A DNA stretch of 64,000 bases from Streptomyces sp. NBC_00459 (GCF_036013955.1 NZ_CP107903.1:6076001-6140000); one strand, 5' to 3'; shown: positions 24,762-34,575, counted from the stretch's first letter. Made by a program: numbers and translations. Notes: a model not told the origin generated them from the letters alone.

Positions 24762-26942
24762 ATGTCGGAGGCGGAGCGGGCGGGAGCATCCCGTCAGGAC
24801 AGGAGTGAGCGTCTCCTCGCCGGGCGGTACCGGCTGGGAGGAGTCCTCGGCCGCGGCGGCATGGGCACCGTCTGGCGTGCGGAGGACGAGACGCTCGGTC
24901 GAACAGTCGCCGTCAAGGAGCTGCGGTTCCCGGGGAGCATCGACGAGGACGAGAAGCGGCGCCTGATCACGCGGACGCTGCGCGAGGCCAAGGCGATCGC
25001 GCGGATCCGCAACAACAGCGCCGTGACCGTCTTCGACGTGGTCGAGGAGGACGACCGGCCGTGGATCGTGATGGAACTCGTCGAGGGCAAGTCGCTCGCC
25101 GAGGTCATCCGTGAGGACGGGCTGCTGGAGCCGCAGCGCGCGGCCGAGGTGGGCCTCGCGATCCTCGACGTGCTTCGGTCCGCGCACCGCGAGGGCATCC
25201 TGCACCGCGACGTGAAGCCGTCGAACGTGCTGATGTCCGAGGACGGCCGCGTCGTCCTCACCGACTTCGGTATCGCGCAGGTCGAGGGCGACCCGTCGAT
25301 CACCTCGACCGGCATGCTCGTCGGCGCTCCCTCCTACATCTCGCCGGAGCGGGCCCGAGGCCACAAGCCCGGCCCGGCTGCCGACCTCTGGTCGCTCGGC
25401 GGCCTGCTGTACGCGTCGGTCGAGGGTGTGCCGCCGTACGACAAGGGGTCGGCGATCGCGACGCTGACCGCCGTGATGACGGAGCAGCTGGAGGAGCCGA
25501 AGAACGCGGGCCCGCTGCGGGACGTGATCTACGGCCTGCTCACCAAGGATCCCGCCAAGCGGCTCGACGACGCCGGTGCGCGCAAGATGCTCAACGAGGT
25601 GATCCACGCGCCCCAGCACCGGCCGGCCGAGCCGGAGCCGGTGGACGCCACGAAGGTCGTGCCGTTGCCGCCCGTCCCCGGCGGGAGCAAGCGGGCGGGC
25701 AAGGGCGCGGAGAGCGGGAGTTCGGCTGCAGACTCCGGCCCCGGCAGCAAGCGGGGCGAGGACGCCGGCGAGCGGTTCCGCGGGGCGTTCCGGTCCGTCA
25801 AGAAGGCGGCCGTGGCGGCGGGCGCCGGGGCGGGGGCGGCGGTGCGTACGAAGTCCGCCGACTCCGCCGGAACTGCCGGTCCTTCCGAGGGCGGGGGAGC
25901 GACCGGGGTCGGAGCGGGTGCGGGGGCTGCGGTCTCCGAGACCGCGGTCTCCGGGAGTGCGGCTGCCGCCGGTTCGGCGGACGAGGCTGCGGAGAGCGGC
26001 GGTGCGCGGGAATCCGGGAAACCGGCCGGGCGCGCTGCTCAGGGGGCCGTTGTTCCCGGCGCCCGGGACGGTCAGGCCCGGGACAGCGCGGCGCAGGGCG
26101 GCAACGCCGGTACCGGTGGGCGGAGTTCGGGCTGGCCCGTCGTGCCGCCGCCGGATCTGCCGCCCCGGTCCGTGCCCAGGGCGCCGATCACCGACGTGGT
26201 GCCGAAGCGCACCCTGGTGATCATCGGAGTGGTCGTCGCGGTCATCGTGCTCGGTGTGGTGCTGGCCCTCGTGCTCGGGGGCGACAAGTCCACCGACAGT
26301 TCCGCCGACGGGGCGAAGAGCGGCGGGGACAAGGTGACGTCCACGTCCTCCGCCTCCGCCGAGACCAAGGAGGACAAGGACGAGGGCACCCGTACGGACG
26401 GCGGGCAGAGTGCCGACGCCACGAAGAGCGCGGAGGCGGGGACCGGCTCGGGCACGGAAGCGGGCTCGGGCAACTCGCCCAGTGCGTCGGCGAGTGCGTC
26501 CGGTGGTTCCGTGGGTGTGTCCACGTACACGAGCGGGCAGGGGTTCTCGATCGGACTGCCCGCCGGGTGGAAGTACGAGTCCACGGGTGCCGCTGGGGCC
26601 CGGTTCGCGGGGCCCGACGGGCAGAGGCTGCTCGTCGGATGGACCACCACGCCCAAGAGTGACCCCGTGGCGGACTGGAAGAACCAAGAGCAGTACATGA
26701 CGCGCTCGCAGTATGTCCGGATCCGAATAGCGAAGGTGGACTACCGAAGCTGGAACACGGCCGACTGGGAGTTCACCTACAGCGAGGGCGGGACGAAGTA
26801 CCGGTCGGTGGACCGGGGGTTCGTCGTCAACGGCCAACTCGGATACGGGCTCATGTACACCGCGAAAGCGTCGAACTGGGACAGTGGGCTGCGCAAGGAG
26901 ACATGGCGGACCTTCACGGAGACGTTCGAACCGAAATCGTGA
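24762..26942 (+). CDS. Membrane Ser/Thr protein kinase 1 of a five-gene cluster
   Basis: 726 residues from the ATG at 24762 (GAGGGG upstream; an ATG at 24750 is possible). The Hanks-type kinase domain at about 20-285 is complete: GRGGMGTVWRAED, VAVKELRF, HRDVKPSNVL (about 147), DFGIAQ, SYISPER and DLWSLGGLL. A long Ala/Gly/Ser linker (about 310-480), one membrane helix (about 484-507) and a Ser/Thr-rich stretch follow. The outside domain (about 585-726; GFSIGLPAGWKYE...TADWEFTYSEGG) recurs at the end of all five cluster members and could be a ligand sensor. The cluster resembles SCO4775-SCO4779, whose kinases have been linked to the spore-wall synthesis complex. Confidence 0.93.
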   Translation: MSEAERAGASRQDRSERLLAGRYRLGGVLGRGGMGTVWRAEDETLGRTVAVKELRFPGSIDEDEKRRLITRTLREAKAIARIRNNSAVTVFDVVEEDDRPWIVMELVEGKSLAEVIREDGLLEPQRAAEVGLAILDVLRSAHREGILHRDVKPSNVLMSEDGRVVLTDFGIAQVEGDPSITSTGMLVGAPSYISPERARGHKPGPAADLWSLGGLLYASVEGVPPYDKGSAIATLTAVMTEQLEEPKNAGPLRDVIYGLLTKDPAKRLDDAGARKMLNEVIHAPQHRPAEPEPVDATKVVPLPPVPGGSKRAGKGAESGSSAADSGPGSKRGEDAGERFRGAFRSVKKAAVAAGAGAGAAVRTKSADSAGTAGPSEGGGATGVGAGAGAAVSETAVSGSAAAAGSADEAAESGGARESGKPAGRAAQGAVVPGARDGQARDSAAQGGNAGTGGRSSGWPVVPPPDLPPRSVPRAPITDVVPKRTLVIIGVVVAVIVLGVVLALVLGGDKSTDSSADGAKSGGDKVTSTSSASAETKEDKDEGTRTDGGQSADATKSAEAGTGSGTEAGSGNSPSASASASGGSVGVSTYTSGQGFSIGLPAGWKYESTGAAGARFAGPDGQRLLVGWTTTPKSDPVADWKNQEQYMTRSQYVRIRIAKVDYRSWNTADWEFTYSEGGTKYRSVDRGFVVNGQLGYGLMYTAKASNWDSGLRKETWRTFTETFEPKS

Positions 26943-27094
26943 TGCCCGCGCTCCCGAGTTGAGGCCGTGAGATCTCGCATCCCCTCTTTGTGAGTTGCCT
27001 CCGGCACGTATCGTGAGTGGTTGCGGACCGTACGCATGCAGAACGGGACGTATGGCGAACGGAATTGAGCAGCCGGACGGCCGGGGGAGGCATC

Positions 27095-30040
27095 GTGGAG
27101 GAATATGCGGGGCGGGTGCTCGCCGACCGCTATCGCCTGCCGCTGCCGACGTCCGATGAGTTCGAACAGTCCGAGACCCGGGCCTTCGATACGTACAGCG
27201 GGCAGGAAGTTCTGGTCAGGCAGGTGCCGTTGCCCGAAGTCGTCGAGGCCGAGGTGCTGGACGCGGACGGGCTGCCGGACGGTTTCGTGGCGCGGGACGG
27301 GCGTCGGGCCCGAAGCGCTGCCACGCGGTCCGCGGCAACCCGTCGGCCCAGCGATCCGACCGTACGGCGGGCCATAGAGGCCGCGCAGGCCGCTGCGTCC
27401 ATCCCTGATCACCCACGGCTCGACCAGGTCTTCGACGTGTTCGCGCAGGGTGGCTCGTTGTGGATAGTGAGTGAACTGGTCCCGGCCAGGTCACTGGAGT
27501 CGCTGCTCGCCGAGAAGCCGCTGACGCCGTACCGCGCGGCCGAGGTCGCCGCCGACGTCCTCATGGCCCTGCGGGTGCTGCACGCCCACGGCTGGGTGCA
27601 CCGCAACATCACCGAGCGCACGGTGCTCGTCTGCGACGACGGGCGCGTGATGCTCACCGGGCTGGCGGCCGGGGCGGCCGAAGAGGCGCTGTGCGGATAC
27701 GACCCGGTACCCGGCAGGCATACGCCGGAGGTGGCTGGGGCACCGGAGGACGCGAAGCCCGCAGGGGGCGCGAGCACGGCTGTTGGCGTTCCGGGGGCTG
27801 GTGGCCGCAGTGGTGCCGGGCCTTCCGGTGGGGGCGGGGGATACGGGGTCGTCGGGGGTACGTTCGCTGGGAGTTCCGGGGCTGATGCCGAGGCTGCCCG
27901 GCGTGCCGCCATCGAGGCACGGACCGGCGCTGGTTCGGCGGGCGGGCGCGGCGGGGGCGGGGGGTACGGGCAGTCACCGGCTTCGTCGGCGGGTGGGCCT
28001 GGCGTGGTGAGGCCGCAGGGACTGACCGGCGGTGGGACTGGTGGTCAGGGTCGTCCCGACGGGGGTCACGGCGTCGTCGGGGGCACGTTCGGCGGGAGTT
28101 CCGGGGCTGATGCCGAGGCTGCCCGGCGTGCCGCCATCGAGGCGCGGACCGGTGGCGGGGTGCCCGGGGCCGGTGTCGAGGCGAGCAACTCAGGCTCCGC
28201 TGGGGGCGAGCGGCGGGCGTTGGAGACCGGGGGGGACATCCGGGCGGCGCGGGCCGGGGCGATCGCCGCGTATCGGGCCGGAGCCCGTGCCGCGGCCCGG
28301 GTCCAGGAGGCCGAGCAGAGCGGGCGCACCGCGCTGCCCGGCGCCAGGCCTCCGATCGAGGCGGCCGGTGACACCGGTGGCGGCGCGTACGGCACCGGTG
28401 TGGAGCGCGGTCCGGCCACTCCGCCGCCGGGGCAGATCGCCGACCCCTACGGCGTGCGCAACCCGACCGCCTGGACCGGTGGGGCAGCCCCCGCGACCGG
28501 GGTTGCTGGGCTCGGGCCACAGGCCGGGCACACCGGACAGGCGCGGACCGCTCTGTCCGCCGGAGGAAGCGGCGCCGCGACGAGCGGGGTCGCCGACAGC
28601 ATTCCGCAGCAGCAGCAGCAGCCCCGGCCGCCCGGTCACGCACACCCGCACGCTCACCCTCAGGACCAGCCTCTGCCGGAGGACCGCACCCCCGGCCGGC
28701 CCCCGGGCCGTTGGGACGGCACGGCCGTCGCCGATGCCCCCAGGCGTGGACCCGCCACCGCGCTGGCCGCAGAGCGGGCGCGGCAGGCGCGGATGTCTGT
28801 CGTCGGGGCGGTGACCGAGCGTTGGGCGCCTGAGCAGGCCGGGCCCGTGCACGAGAACTGGCAGCTGGCCGCGCCCATCGGTCCCGCGACCGACCTGTGG
28901 GCGCTCGGCGCGCTGCTCTTCAGGGCCGTACAGGGGCATGCGCCCTACCCCGAGGAGTCGACGGCCGAGCTGGTGCAGCTGGTGTGTGCCGAGCCGCCCG
29001 CCTTCGCGGAGGAGTGCGGGCCGCTCAGGCCCGTCGTGGAGTCGCTGCTGCGTCAGGACCCCACCGAGCGGCTCGACTTCGAGGAGCTGAACGGCTGGCT
29101 GCGCTCCCTCGTCCGCTCGGCGCCGGAGCCGGAGGCAGGTGCGCACGTCGTCGCCGCGCCGCCCACCGATCCGCGTCGGCTGCCGATCGTGCGGCGCCGG
29201 GGCGAGCTGGTGCGCAGGCGCCGGGCAGGGCTGCCCGCGACCGGTCCGCACGGCCGGCACAAGCGGGCCAGGCAGGAGCAGCGGGCGCCGCGCAGACTGG
29301 GCCGCAACCTGCTCCTTCTGATACTGCTCGTGCTGGTCGCGGCGATCGCGTACGCCATGTACTTCATGCCGAAGGCCGGCAGCGACGGGGAGCGGACGGG
29401 TTCCGCCGGGGAGGTCAGTGCCGCGCCGGAGCAGTCGGCCGACACCCCGGACGCGAGCAGCGAACCGCGGCCCGAACAGACCTCGCCCAGTGACGGGAAG
29501 GGCAACAGCGCTTCCCCGTCGGCCAATTCGTCTTCGTCTCCGTCCTCGTCCTCGTCCGAGACACCGCCTGACACCGGGCCCGATGCCGCCGCCGGTTTCA
29601 CCGTGCGCACCGACCCCGCTGGCTTCCGCGTAGCCGTCGCCAATGGCTGGGACCGGGCAGGGAAGAACGGGCGCGGGCAAGTCGTGTACTCGCACGGCTC
29701 GTTCCAGCTCATCGTCGTACCGGGCCGGGACACCACCAAGGCGTACGGCGCCGATCCGATGACGTACCAGCGGGAGCGGGAGTACGAGTTGCAGCCGTTC
29801 CGCGACTCGACCTGGGCCACGTCCAGCGGGATGCGGACCATCGAGGTGGGCGGACGGACCATGGCCGAGGGGCAGTTCACCTGGCAGAACGGCTCCGGCA
29901 GCGAGGTGTTCGTACGCAATCTCGCGATCGTCGTCGACGGGCGGTACCACGTGGTTCAGCTGCGCGGGCCGGAGGCCGAGCGGGACGAGGTGACCCGCCT
30001 GTACGAGCAGGCGGCGGCGACCTATCAGCCCACCGGCTGA
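27095..30040 (+). CDS. Membrane pseudokinase with large insertion (cluster member 2)
   Basis: 981 residues, GTG at 27095 with GGGGGAGG upstream. The kinase fold is traceable but catalytically dead: no Gly-rich loop, VAVK reads VLVR, HRDxKxxN reads HRNITERT (about 169), DFG reads TGL (about 188). The later motifs RWAPEQAG (about 572) and ATDLWALGALLF (about 598) are normal. About 365 low-complexity Gly/Ala-rich residues sit in the activation segment between them. One membrane helix (about 738-760) and the shared outside domain (about 830-981; GFRVAVANGWDRAG) follow. It probably acts as a scaffold or allosteric partner for the four active paralogues. Codon use is normal and the frame is intact, so it is not a decaying gene. 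Confidence 0.9.
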   Translation: MEEYAGRVLADRYRLPLPTSDEFEQSETRAFDTYSGQEVLVRQVPLPEVVEAEVLDADGLPDGFVARDGRRARSAATRSAATRRPSDPTVRRAIEAAQAAASIPDHPRLDQVFDVFAQGGSLWIVSELVPARSLESLLAEKPLTPYRAAEVAADVLMALRVLHAHGWVHRNITERTVLVCDDGRVMLTGLAAGAAEEALCGYDPVPGRHTPEVAGAPEDAKPAGGASTAVGVPGAGGRSGAGPSGGGGGYGVVGGTFAGSSGADAEAARRAAIEARTGAGSAGGRGGGGGYGQSPASSAGGPGVVRPQGLTGGGTGGQGRPDGGHGVVGGTFGGSSGADAEAARRAAIEARTGGGVPGAGVEASNSGSAGGERRALETGGDIRAARAGAIAAYRAGARAAARVQEAEQSGRTALPGARPPIEAAGDTGGGAYGTGVERGPATPPPGQIADPYGVRNPTAWTGGAAPATGVAGLGPQAGHTGQARTALSAGGSGAATSGVADSIPQQQQQPRPPGHAHPHAHPQDQPLPEDRTPGRPPGRWDGTAVADAPRRGPATALAAERARQARMSVVGAVTERWAPEQAGPVHENWQLAAPIGPATDLWALGALLFRAVQGHAPYPEESTAELVQLVCAEPPAFAEECGPLRPVVESLLRQDPTERLDFEELNGWLRSLVRSAPEPEAGAHVVAAPPTDPRRLPIVRRRGELVRRRRAGLPATGPHGRHKRARQEQRAPRRLGRNLLLLILLVLVAAIAYAMYFMPKAGSDGERTGSAGEVSAAPEQSADTPDASSEPRPEQTSPSDGKGNSASPSANSSSSPSSSSSETPPDTGPDAAAGFTVRTDPAGFRVAVANGWDRAGKNGRGQVVYSHGSFQLIVVPGRDTTKAYGADPMTYQREREYELQPFRDSTWATSSGMRTIEVGGRTMAEGQFTWQNGSGSEVFVRNLAIVVDGRYHVVQLRGPEAERDEVTRLYEQAAATYQPTG
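27842..28152 (+). repeat. Internal direct repeat in the pseudokinase insertion
   Basis: About 85 bases at 27842-27927 recur at 28067-28152, exactly 225 bases (75 codons) downstream, with only a few changes. Both copies encode GGTF-GSSGADAEAARRAAIEARTG. A shorter related piece (RAARAGAIAAYRAGARAAARVQEAEQ) follows. This suggests that the insertion grew by in-frame duplication. Confidence 0.75.
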
Positions 30041-30160
30041 CCATGGGGTCCGGCCCGGCGGGCAGAACCGTCACAGTGCTGTCCCCGTAGGGCCCCCTGC
30101 GGTTTCCTCCGGCGAGGGCGCTACTTAGTCTTGCCCCTGTCAACACCATTGCGGGGAAAC

Positions 30161-31795
30161 GTGAATCAGATGCAGAGCCAGCTCCTCGCGGGCCGCTACC
30201 GGCTCGTCGACGTCATCGGCAGCGGTGGCATGGGCCGGGTGTGGCGTGCGCACGACGAGCTGCTGCACCGTGCCGTCGCCGTCAAGGAGTTGACGGCCGC
30301 ACTGTATGTGTCCGACAGCGAGAAGGCCGTTCTGCTCGCCCGTACCCGGGCCGAGGCGCGCGCGGCGGCGCGGATCAACCACTCAGCCGTCGTCACCCTG
30401 CACGACGTGCTCGACCATGACGGCCGGCCGTGGATCGTGATGGAGCTCGTCGAGGGCAACTCGCTGGCCGACGAGGTCAAGGACGTCGGCCGCGTCGAGC
30501 CGCGTGAGGCTGCCAGGATCGGTCTGTGGGTGCTGCGCGCGCTGACCGCCGCGCACGCAGCCGGCGTACTGCACCGGGACGTCAAGCCCGGCAACGTCCT
30601 CCTCTCCCAGGACGGCCGGGTCCTGCTCACCGACTTCGGCATAGCCCAGGTCGAGGGGGACACCACCATCACCCGTACGGGAGAGATCGTCGGGTCGGTC
30701 GACTATCTCGCCCCGGAACGGCTGCGCGGCGAGGACCCCGGACCGTCCTCCGACCTGTGGGCGCTCGGCGCCACGCTGTACACGGCCGTCGAGGGCCGGT
30801 CCCCGTTCCGCCGCACCTCCCCGCTGACCACCATGCAGGCGGTAGTCGAGGACGAGCCGGCCGAGCCGCGGTACGCCGGTCCGCTCGGGCCCGTCATCAC
30901 GGCGCTGCTCCTCAAGGATCCCGCCGTACGGCCCGGAGCGGCCGAGGCCGAGCAGATGCTCGCGGAGGCGGCGGAGGGGCGACGGCCCCGCGCGGCCCAG
31001 CAGTATGTGCCGACACAGCACGTCGGATCGGTGCGTTCGCCCGCGGAGGGGGAGGTCGGGACCTTCCGGATAGCCGGGGCGGCAGCGGCGGTCGGCTCCG
31101 CCACGGCGCAGCAGGGGACGGTCGTCGGCCATCCCGCCCCGGGCCGGCCGCGCCGCCGGGGTCGCGTGATCGCCCTCGTCGCCGCGCTGGTCGTGCTCGT
31201 CGTCGGTGGATGCGGAGCGGTCGCGCTGCATCAGTGGAACCAGGGGTCGTGGATGGTCGGTTCCGCCGCCCCGGCCGCTCCGTCCGCCGCTGCCTCCGCT
31301 TCAGCCGCGCCTTCCGCCACTGCCGGCGCTCCCTCGGTGCCGAAGGGCTGGGTGCGTGTCGACGATCCGGCCGGTTTCAGCCTCCTGCTGCCCGAGGGGT
31401 GGACGCGGAAGGAGGAGAACGGCCAGATCGACTACTCGCCCGACGGCGGCGAGCACTTCCTGCGTATCGCCATCGACGAGTCCCCGGACTTCGACGACCC
31501 CTACCAGCACCAACTCGACCTGGAAAAGCAGCTCAAGCGGCTCAGCGAGTACCGAAGGGTGACCCTGGGGGCGAACGTCTACCGCGACCGCAAGGGCGCA
31601 CTCTGGGACTTCACCTGGACCGCCCTGGCCAAGGACTCGGAGTTCCCGGGGCCGAGGCGGGCGATCGAGCAGGCGTATCTCGGCCGGGACGGAGCCGAGT
31701 ACGTGATCTACATGTCCGCACCGGCGGCCGACTGGGCGACCGCGAGCGAGCAGTTCACAACGGCGCTGCGAGGATGGCGGCCGAACTCCGGCTGA
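30161..31795 (+). CDS. Membrane Ser/Thr protein kinase (cluster member 3)
   Basis: 544 residues from the GTG at 30161 (GGGGAAA just upstream); ATG at 30170 is an alternative. The kinase domain (about 8-275) is complete: GSGGMGRVWRAHD, VAVKELTA, HRDVKPGNVLL (about 137), DFGIAQVEGD, DYLAPERLRG and DLWALGATLY. A membrane helix (about 336-357) leads to a short Ala/Ser linker and an outside domain (about 393-544; GFSLLLPEGWTRKEENGQIDYSPDGG...ALWDFTWTAL). That domain is related to those of the neighbouring kinases. It lies 120 bases after the pseudokinase gene, close enough for co-transcription. The substrate is unknown; envelope synthesis is a guess from the related S. coelicolor cluster. Confidence 0.93.
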   Translation: MNQMQSQLLAGRYRLVDVIGSGGMGRVWRAHDELLHRAVAVKELTAALYVSDSEKAVLLARTRAEARAAARINHSAVVTLHDVLDHDGRPWIVMELVEGNSLADEVKDVGRVEPREAARIGLWVLRALTAAHAAGVLHRDVKPGNVLLSQDGRVLLTDFGIAQVEGDTTITRTGEIVGSVDYLAPERLRGEDPGPSSDLWALGATLYTAVEGRSPFRRTSPLTTMQAVVEDEPAEPRYAGPLGPVITALLLKDPAVRPGAAEAEQMLAEAAEGRRPRAAQQYVPTQHVGSVRSPAEGEVGTFRIAGAAAAVGSATAQQGTVVGHPAPGRPRRRGRVIALVAALVVLVVGGCGAVALHQWNQGSWMVGSAAPAAPSAAASASAAPSATAGAPSVPKGWVRVDDPAGFSLLLPEGWTRKEENGQIDYSPDGGEHFLRIAIDESPDFDDPYQHQLDLEKQLKRLSEYRRVTLGANVYRDRKGALWDFTWTALAKDSEFPGPRRAIEQAYLGRDGAEYVIYMSAPAADWATASEQFTTALRGWRPNSG

Positions 31796-31890
31796 CCGCC
31801 CCCTGCCTCGTGCGCCTGGTACGGCGGTTGTCGGTCATCCGCCGCTGACCGTCCCGGAGTCCCGTCGTCCGGTGCGGCATGATGAGGCGC

Positions 31891-33588
31891 ATGGGGACAG
31901 AGGGGGAGAGCTTCCGACTGATCGCCGGGCGATACCGCCTGGAGGCGAGGCTCGGCCGGGGCGGTATGGGCGTCGTCTGGCGGGCGACCGACCAACTGCT
32001 CGAACGGCGGGTCGCGGTCAAGGAGCTGACGCAGGACACCTCCCTCGCGACGGACGAGGCCCGGCTGCGGCGCGACCGCACCCTGCGCGAGGCGCGTGCG
32101 GTCGCCCAGTTGAACCACCCGCACATCATCGTGGTGCACGATGTCGTCGAGGACGACGAACGCCCGTACATCGTCATGGAGTTGATCGACGGAGGGTCGC
32201 TCGCCGACCGGATCTCCCGGAGTGGCCCCGTCGACGCCGACGAGGCCGCCCGGATCGGTATCGCCCTGCTCGGCGCGCTGGGCACCGCCCATGCCGCCGG
32301 TGTCCTGCACCGGGACGTGAAGCCGGCGAACGTGCTCCTGGAGGACGGCACCGACCGGATCGTCCTCACCGACTTCGGCATCGCCCAGGTCGCGGGCGCG
32401 ACGACGCTCACCGAGACCGGCTCCTTCGTCGGCTCGCCCGAGTACACCGCGCCCGAGCGGATGGCGGGGGTCAGAACCGGGCCGGAGTCCGACCTGTGGT
32501 CGCTCGGCGCGCTGCTCTGCACGGCCCTGAGCGGTGAATCACCCTTCCGGCGGGACTCGTTGGGCGGCATCCTGCACGCCGTCGTGATCGACGAGGTGAG
32601 GCCTCCGGCGCAGGCCGCGCCGCTCCTTCCCGTCGTAAGGGGCCTCCTGGAACGCGATCCCGAGCGGCGCCTCGACGCGGCGGAGGCGGAACGGATGCTG
32701 CGGGCGTTCCGGGCGACCGGGCGTACGCCGAAACTGTCGGCCGCGTACACGCCGGGCCGGCAGCACCCCCAGCGGCGCGAGGAAACCGGCAGCCGTGAGT
32801 CGACGCCGACGGTCTCCCTCCGCAAGGCTTCCTCCCGTACGGCGGAGCCGCCGCCGAGGCCCTCGGGGCGGGCCGTGCTCATCGCGGCGGTGCTGGTCGC
32901 GGCGCTGGCCGGGGCGGGGGTGTCAGCGGCGGCGCTGTTGATGAACTCGGGGGACGACGGGGGCGGTAGGCCGAGGAACACGGCGACAGCGACGGCGACG
33001 GTGTCGGGGGCGACGGGGGTGTCGCCCAGCAGGACGGGGGTGGCGCCCGGTACGGCCGAGGGGTCCCCCGGCACGTCGACGGTGTCGCCCGGTGCGACGG
33101 AGGGATCGCCGGGCACTGCCGGGCCGTCGCCTTCCTCCCCGACCGCTCCCTCCGGCTACCGTCTCGCTCACGACCCGCGTGGTTTCTCGCTCGCCGTTCC
33201 GGACGGCTTCACGCGTTCCGAGCAGCAGGAGCGTGTCTTCTATCTGTCGCCGGGGGAGACCTTCCGCCTCGGGATCAAGATTCTCGCCCCCCAACCGGGC
33301 GGCCCACTGGCGGTGATGAAGCGGGCGGACGTCAACGGGGCCTCCGCCAACCCCGGTTACCGCGACGGGCGCGTCACGGAGACCGTGCATGCCCAACAGG
33401 TCGCCGCACTGTGGGAGTTCACATGGGACGGCTTCAGTGCGGCCGAGGGACCACGGCACACCTATGACCTGTGCTGGGAGGAGGGCGGGCGGATGTACGA
33501 CGTGTGGGTGTCGGCGCCCGTCGGCAAGGTGCGGGAGGCGAAGGAGTATTTCGATGTCGCCCTGGACACCTTCGTCACGGGCGGCTGA
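31891..33588 (+). CDS. Membrane Ser/Thr protein kinase (cluster member 4)
   Basis: 565 residues from the ATG at 31891; ATGs at 31879 and 31882 are also in frame. The kinase domain (about 12-275) has GRGGMGVVWRATD, VAVKELTQ, HRDVKPANVLLED (about 140), DFGIAQVAGA, EYTAPERMAG and DLWSLGALL, all catalytic residues present. The membrane helix is at about 328-351. A long Ser/Thr/Gly/Pro stalk with GTAEGSPGT-type repeats carries the outside domain (about 423-565; RGFSLAVPDGFTRSEQQERVFYLSPG...AALWEFTWDGFSA). Compared with member 3 the stalk is longer, and the domain has a Cys in DLCWEEGG. It is probably in one unit with members 1-3. Confidence 0.93.
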   Translation: MGTEGESFRLIAGRYRLEARLGRGGMGVVWRATDQLLERRVAVKELTQDTSLATDEARLRRDRTLREARAVAQLNHPHIIVVHDVVEDDERPYIVMELIDGGSLADRISRSGPVDADEAARIGIALLGALGTAHAAGVLHRDVKPANVLLEDGTDRIVLTDFGIAQVAGATTLTETGSFVGSPEYTAPERMAGVRTGPESDLWSLGALLCTALSGESPFRRDSLGGILHAVVIDEVRPPAQAAPLLPVVRGLLERDPERRLDAAEAERMLRAFRATGRTPKLSAAYTPGRQHPQRREETGSRESTPTVSLRKASSRTAEPPPRPSGRAVLIAAVLVAALAGAGVSAAALLMNSGDDGGGRPRNTATATATVSGATGVSPSRTGVAPGTAEGSPGTSTVSPGATEGSPGTAGPSPSSPTAPSGYRLAHDPRGFSLAVPDGFTRSEQQERVFYLSPGETFRLGIKILAPQPGGPLAVMKRADVNGASANPGYRDGRVTETVHAQQVAALWEFTWDGFSAAEGPRHTYDLCWEEGGRMYDVWVSAPVGKVREAKEYFDVALDTFVTGG

Positions 33589-33633
33589 CCGGAAAGCGGC
33601 GGAAAGCCGCGGGAAAGCGACGAGGCGGCGATT

Positions 33634-34575
33634 TCAGAGACGGACAGCCGCCCTGACAAGTCCCCTTTTCCCGGTCCTGCCCACCCGCAGGGCGAATCCG
33701 CCGCCGGGCCGGGAAACCGCCTTGGCGTACCAGAGCCCGCTCCGGCGCCACCACTTGGCCGCACCCAGCCGCTTCGGTAGCTGCGGCAAAGGCAACACCC
33801 TTTCCCCGAGCCGGAGTTCACCGCTCCACACGCCCGGACCCAGTTCGGCGACGGGCACGTGAACGGTGAACTGCTCGCCGTGCGGGGGCCGTACGGCGGT
33901 GAAGACCGCCGTGGCACCGGCTTCGTCCTCGTTGCGCAGGTGCACGGTCAGCGCCCCACGCGGGCACGCGCCGAGCGTGCAGCGGCCGGTGATCAGCAGT
34001 TCGGTGGGCCGCCCCGCGTGCCAGCGGACGTCCCCGAAGGCGATCCGCTTGAGCACCGGGTGCTTCCGCTCACCGAGGTCGAGCGTGTAGTTGCCGTACG
34101 GGACGGTGGTGTAGAGGGTGACGGCCCGCCGGCCGCGAACGGTCTCCGTGATCCGTACGTCGGGACGGCCCGGCAGCCGGTCGGCCCGGCTGCTGCCTAT
34201 GCGCACCTCGCGCGTGAGCCCCTGGGCGCCGACGGCCAGGGAGATGTCCCACAGGCCGTCGTCGAGGGGCGATCCGTCGGCGACGGAGTCGATGTCGAAG
34301 GCGGCCTCGAACCCGGCCCTCTCGTACGAGTACTGCCCCTCGTCCTCCTCGGCGCCGAGGCACGGGGACGCGGTGTGGGTGACGGGCAGCCGGTACTCCG
34401 TTCCCGACTCCCGCTCGCGCAGGACGAGTTCGGTGGTGACGTCGTGCGTCTCCACCCGGCGCAGATACGCGTGCCCGGCCAACCGCACCCAGGTGCCCCG
34501 CAGTTCGGCTCGCGAGACGTGATGACGTATCTCTGTTTCGTGCTGTCTCAGAGAATTCGTTTCGGGCACGGTCAT
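33634..34575 (-). CDS. Beta-rich hypothetical protein
   Basis: 313 residues. The ATG at 34575 is preferred because GGAG lies 9 bases before it; GTG at 34581 and TTG at 34590 are also in frame. The protein has no signal peptide or membrane helix and is rich in short beta-strand-like stretches (LRGTWVRLAGHAYLRRV, GLWDISLAVGAQGLTREVRIG, RPTELLITGRC), ending in a basic tail (WWRRSGLWYAKAVSRPGGG, then GRTGKRGLVRAAVRL). The GLWDISL pattern resembles accessory beta domains of actinobacterial CDP-glycerol glycerophosphotransferase-type proteins, but that is only an impression. It interrupts the kinase cluster on the opposite strand. Confidence 0.75.
   Translation of the reverse strand: MTVPETNSLRQHETEIRHHVSRAELRGTWVRLAGHAYLRRVETHDVTTELVLRERESGTEYRLPVTHTASPCLGAEEDEGQYSYERAGFEAAFDIDSVADGSPLDDGLWDISLAVGAQGLTREVRIGSSRADRLPGRPDVRITETVRGRRAVTLYTTVPYGNYTLDLGERKHPVLKRIAFGDVRWHAGRPTELLITGRCTLGACPRGALTVHLRNEDEAGATAVFTAVRPPHGEQFTVHVPVAELGPGVWSGELRLGERVLPLPQLPKRLGAAKWWRRSGLWYAKAVSRPGGGFALRVGRTGKRGLVRAAVRL

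Noticed and set aside
24015..26837. 940-codon minus-strand frame opposite glpD and kinase 1
   Set aside because: It crosses two well-supported genes on the other strand and shows only Arg/Gly/Pro-rich translation.
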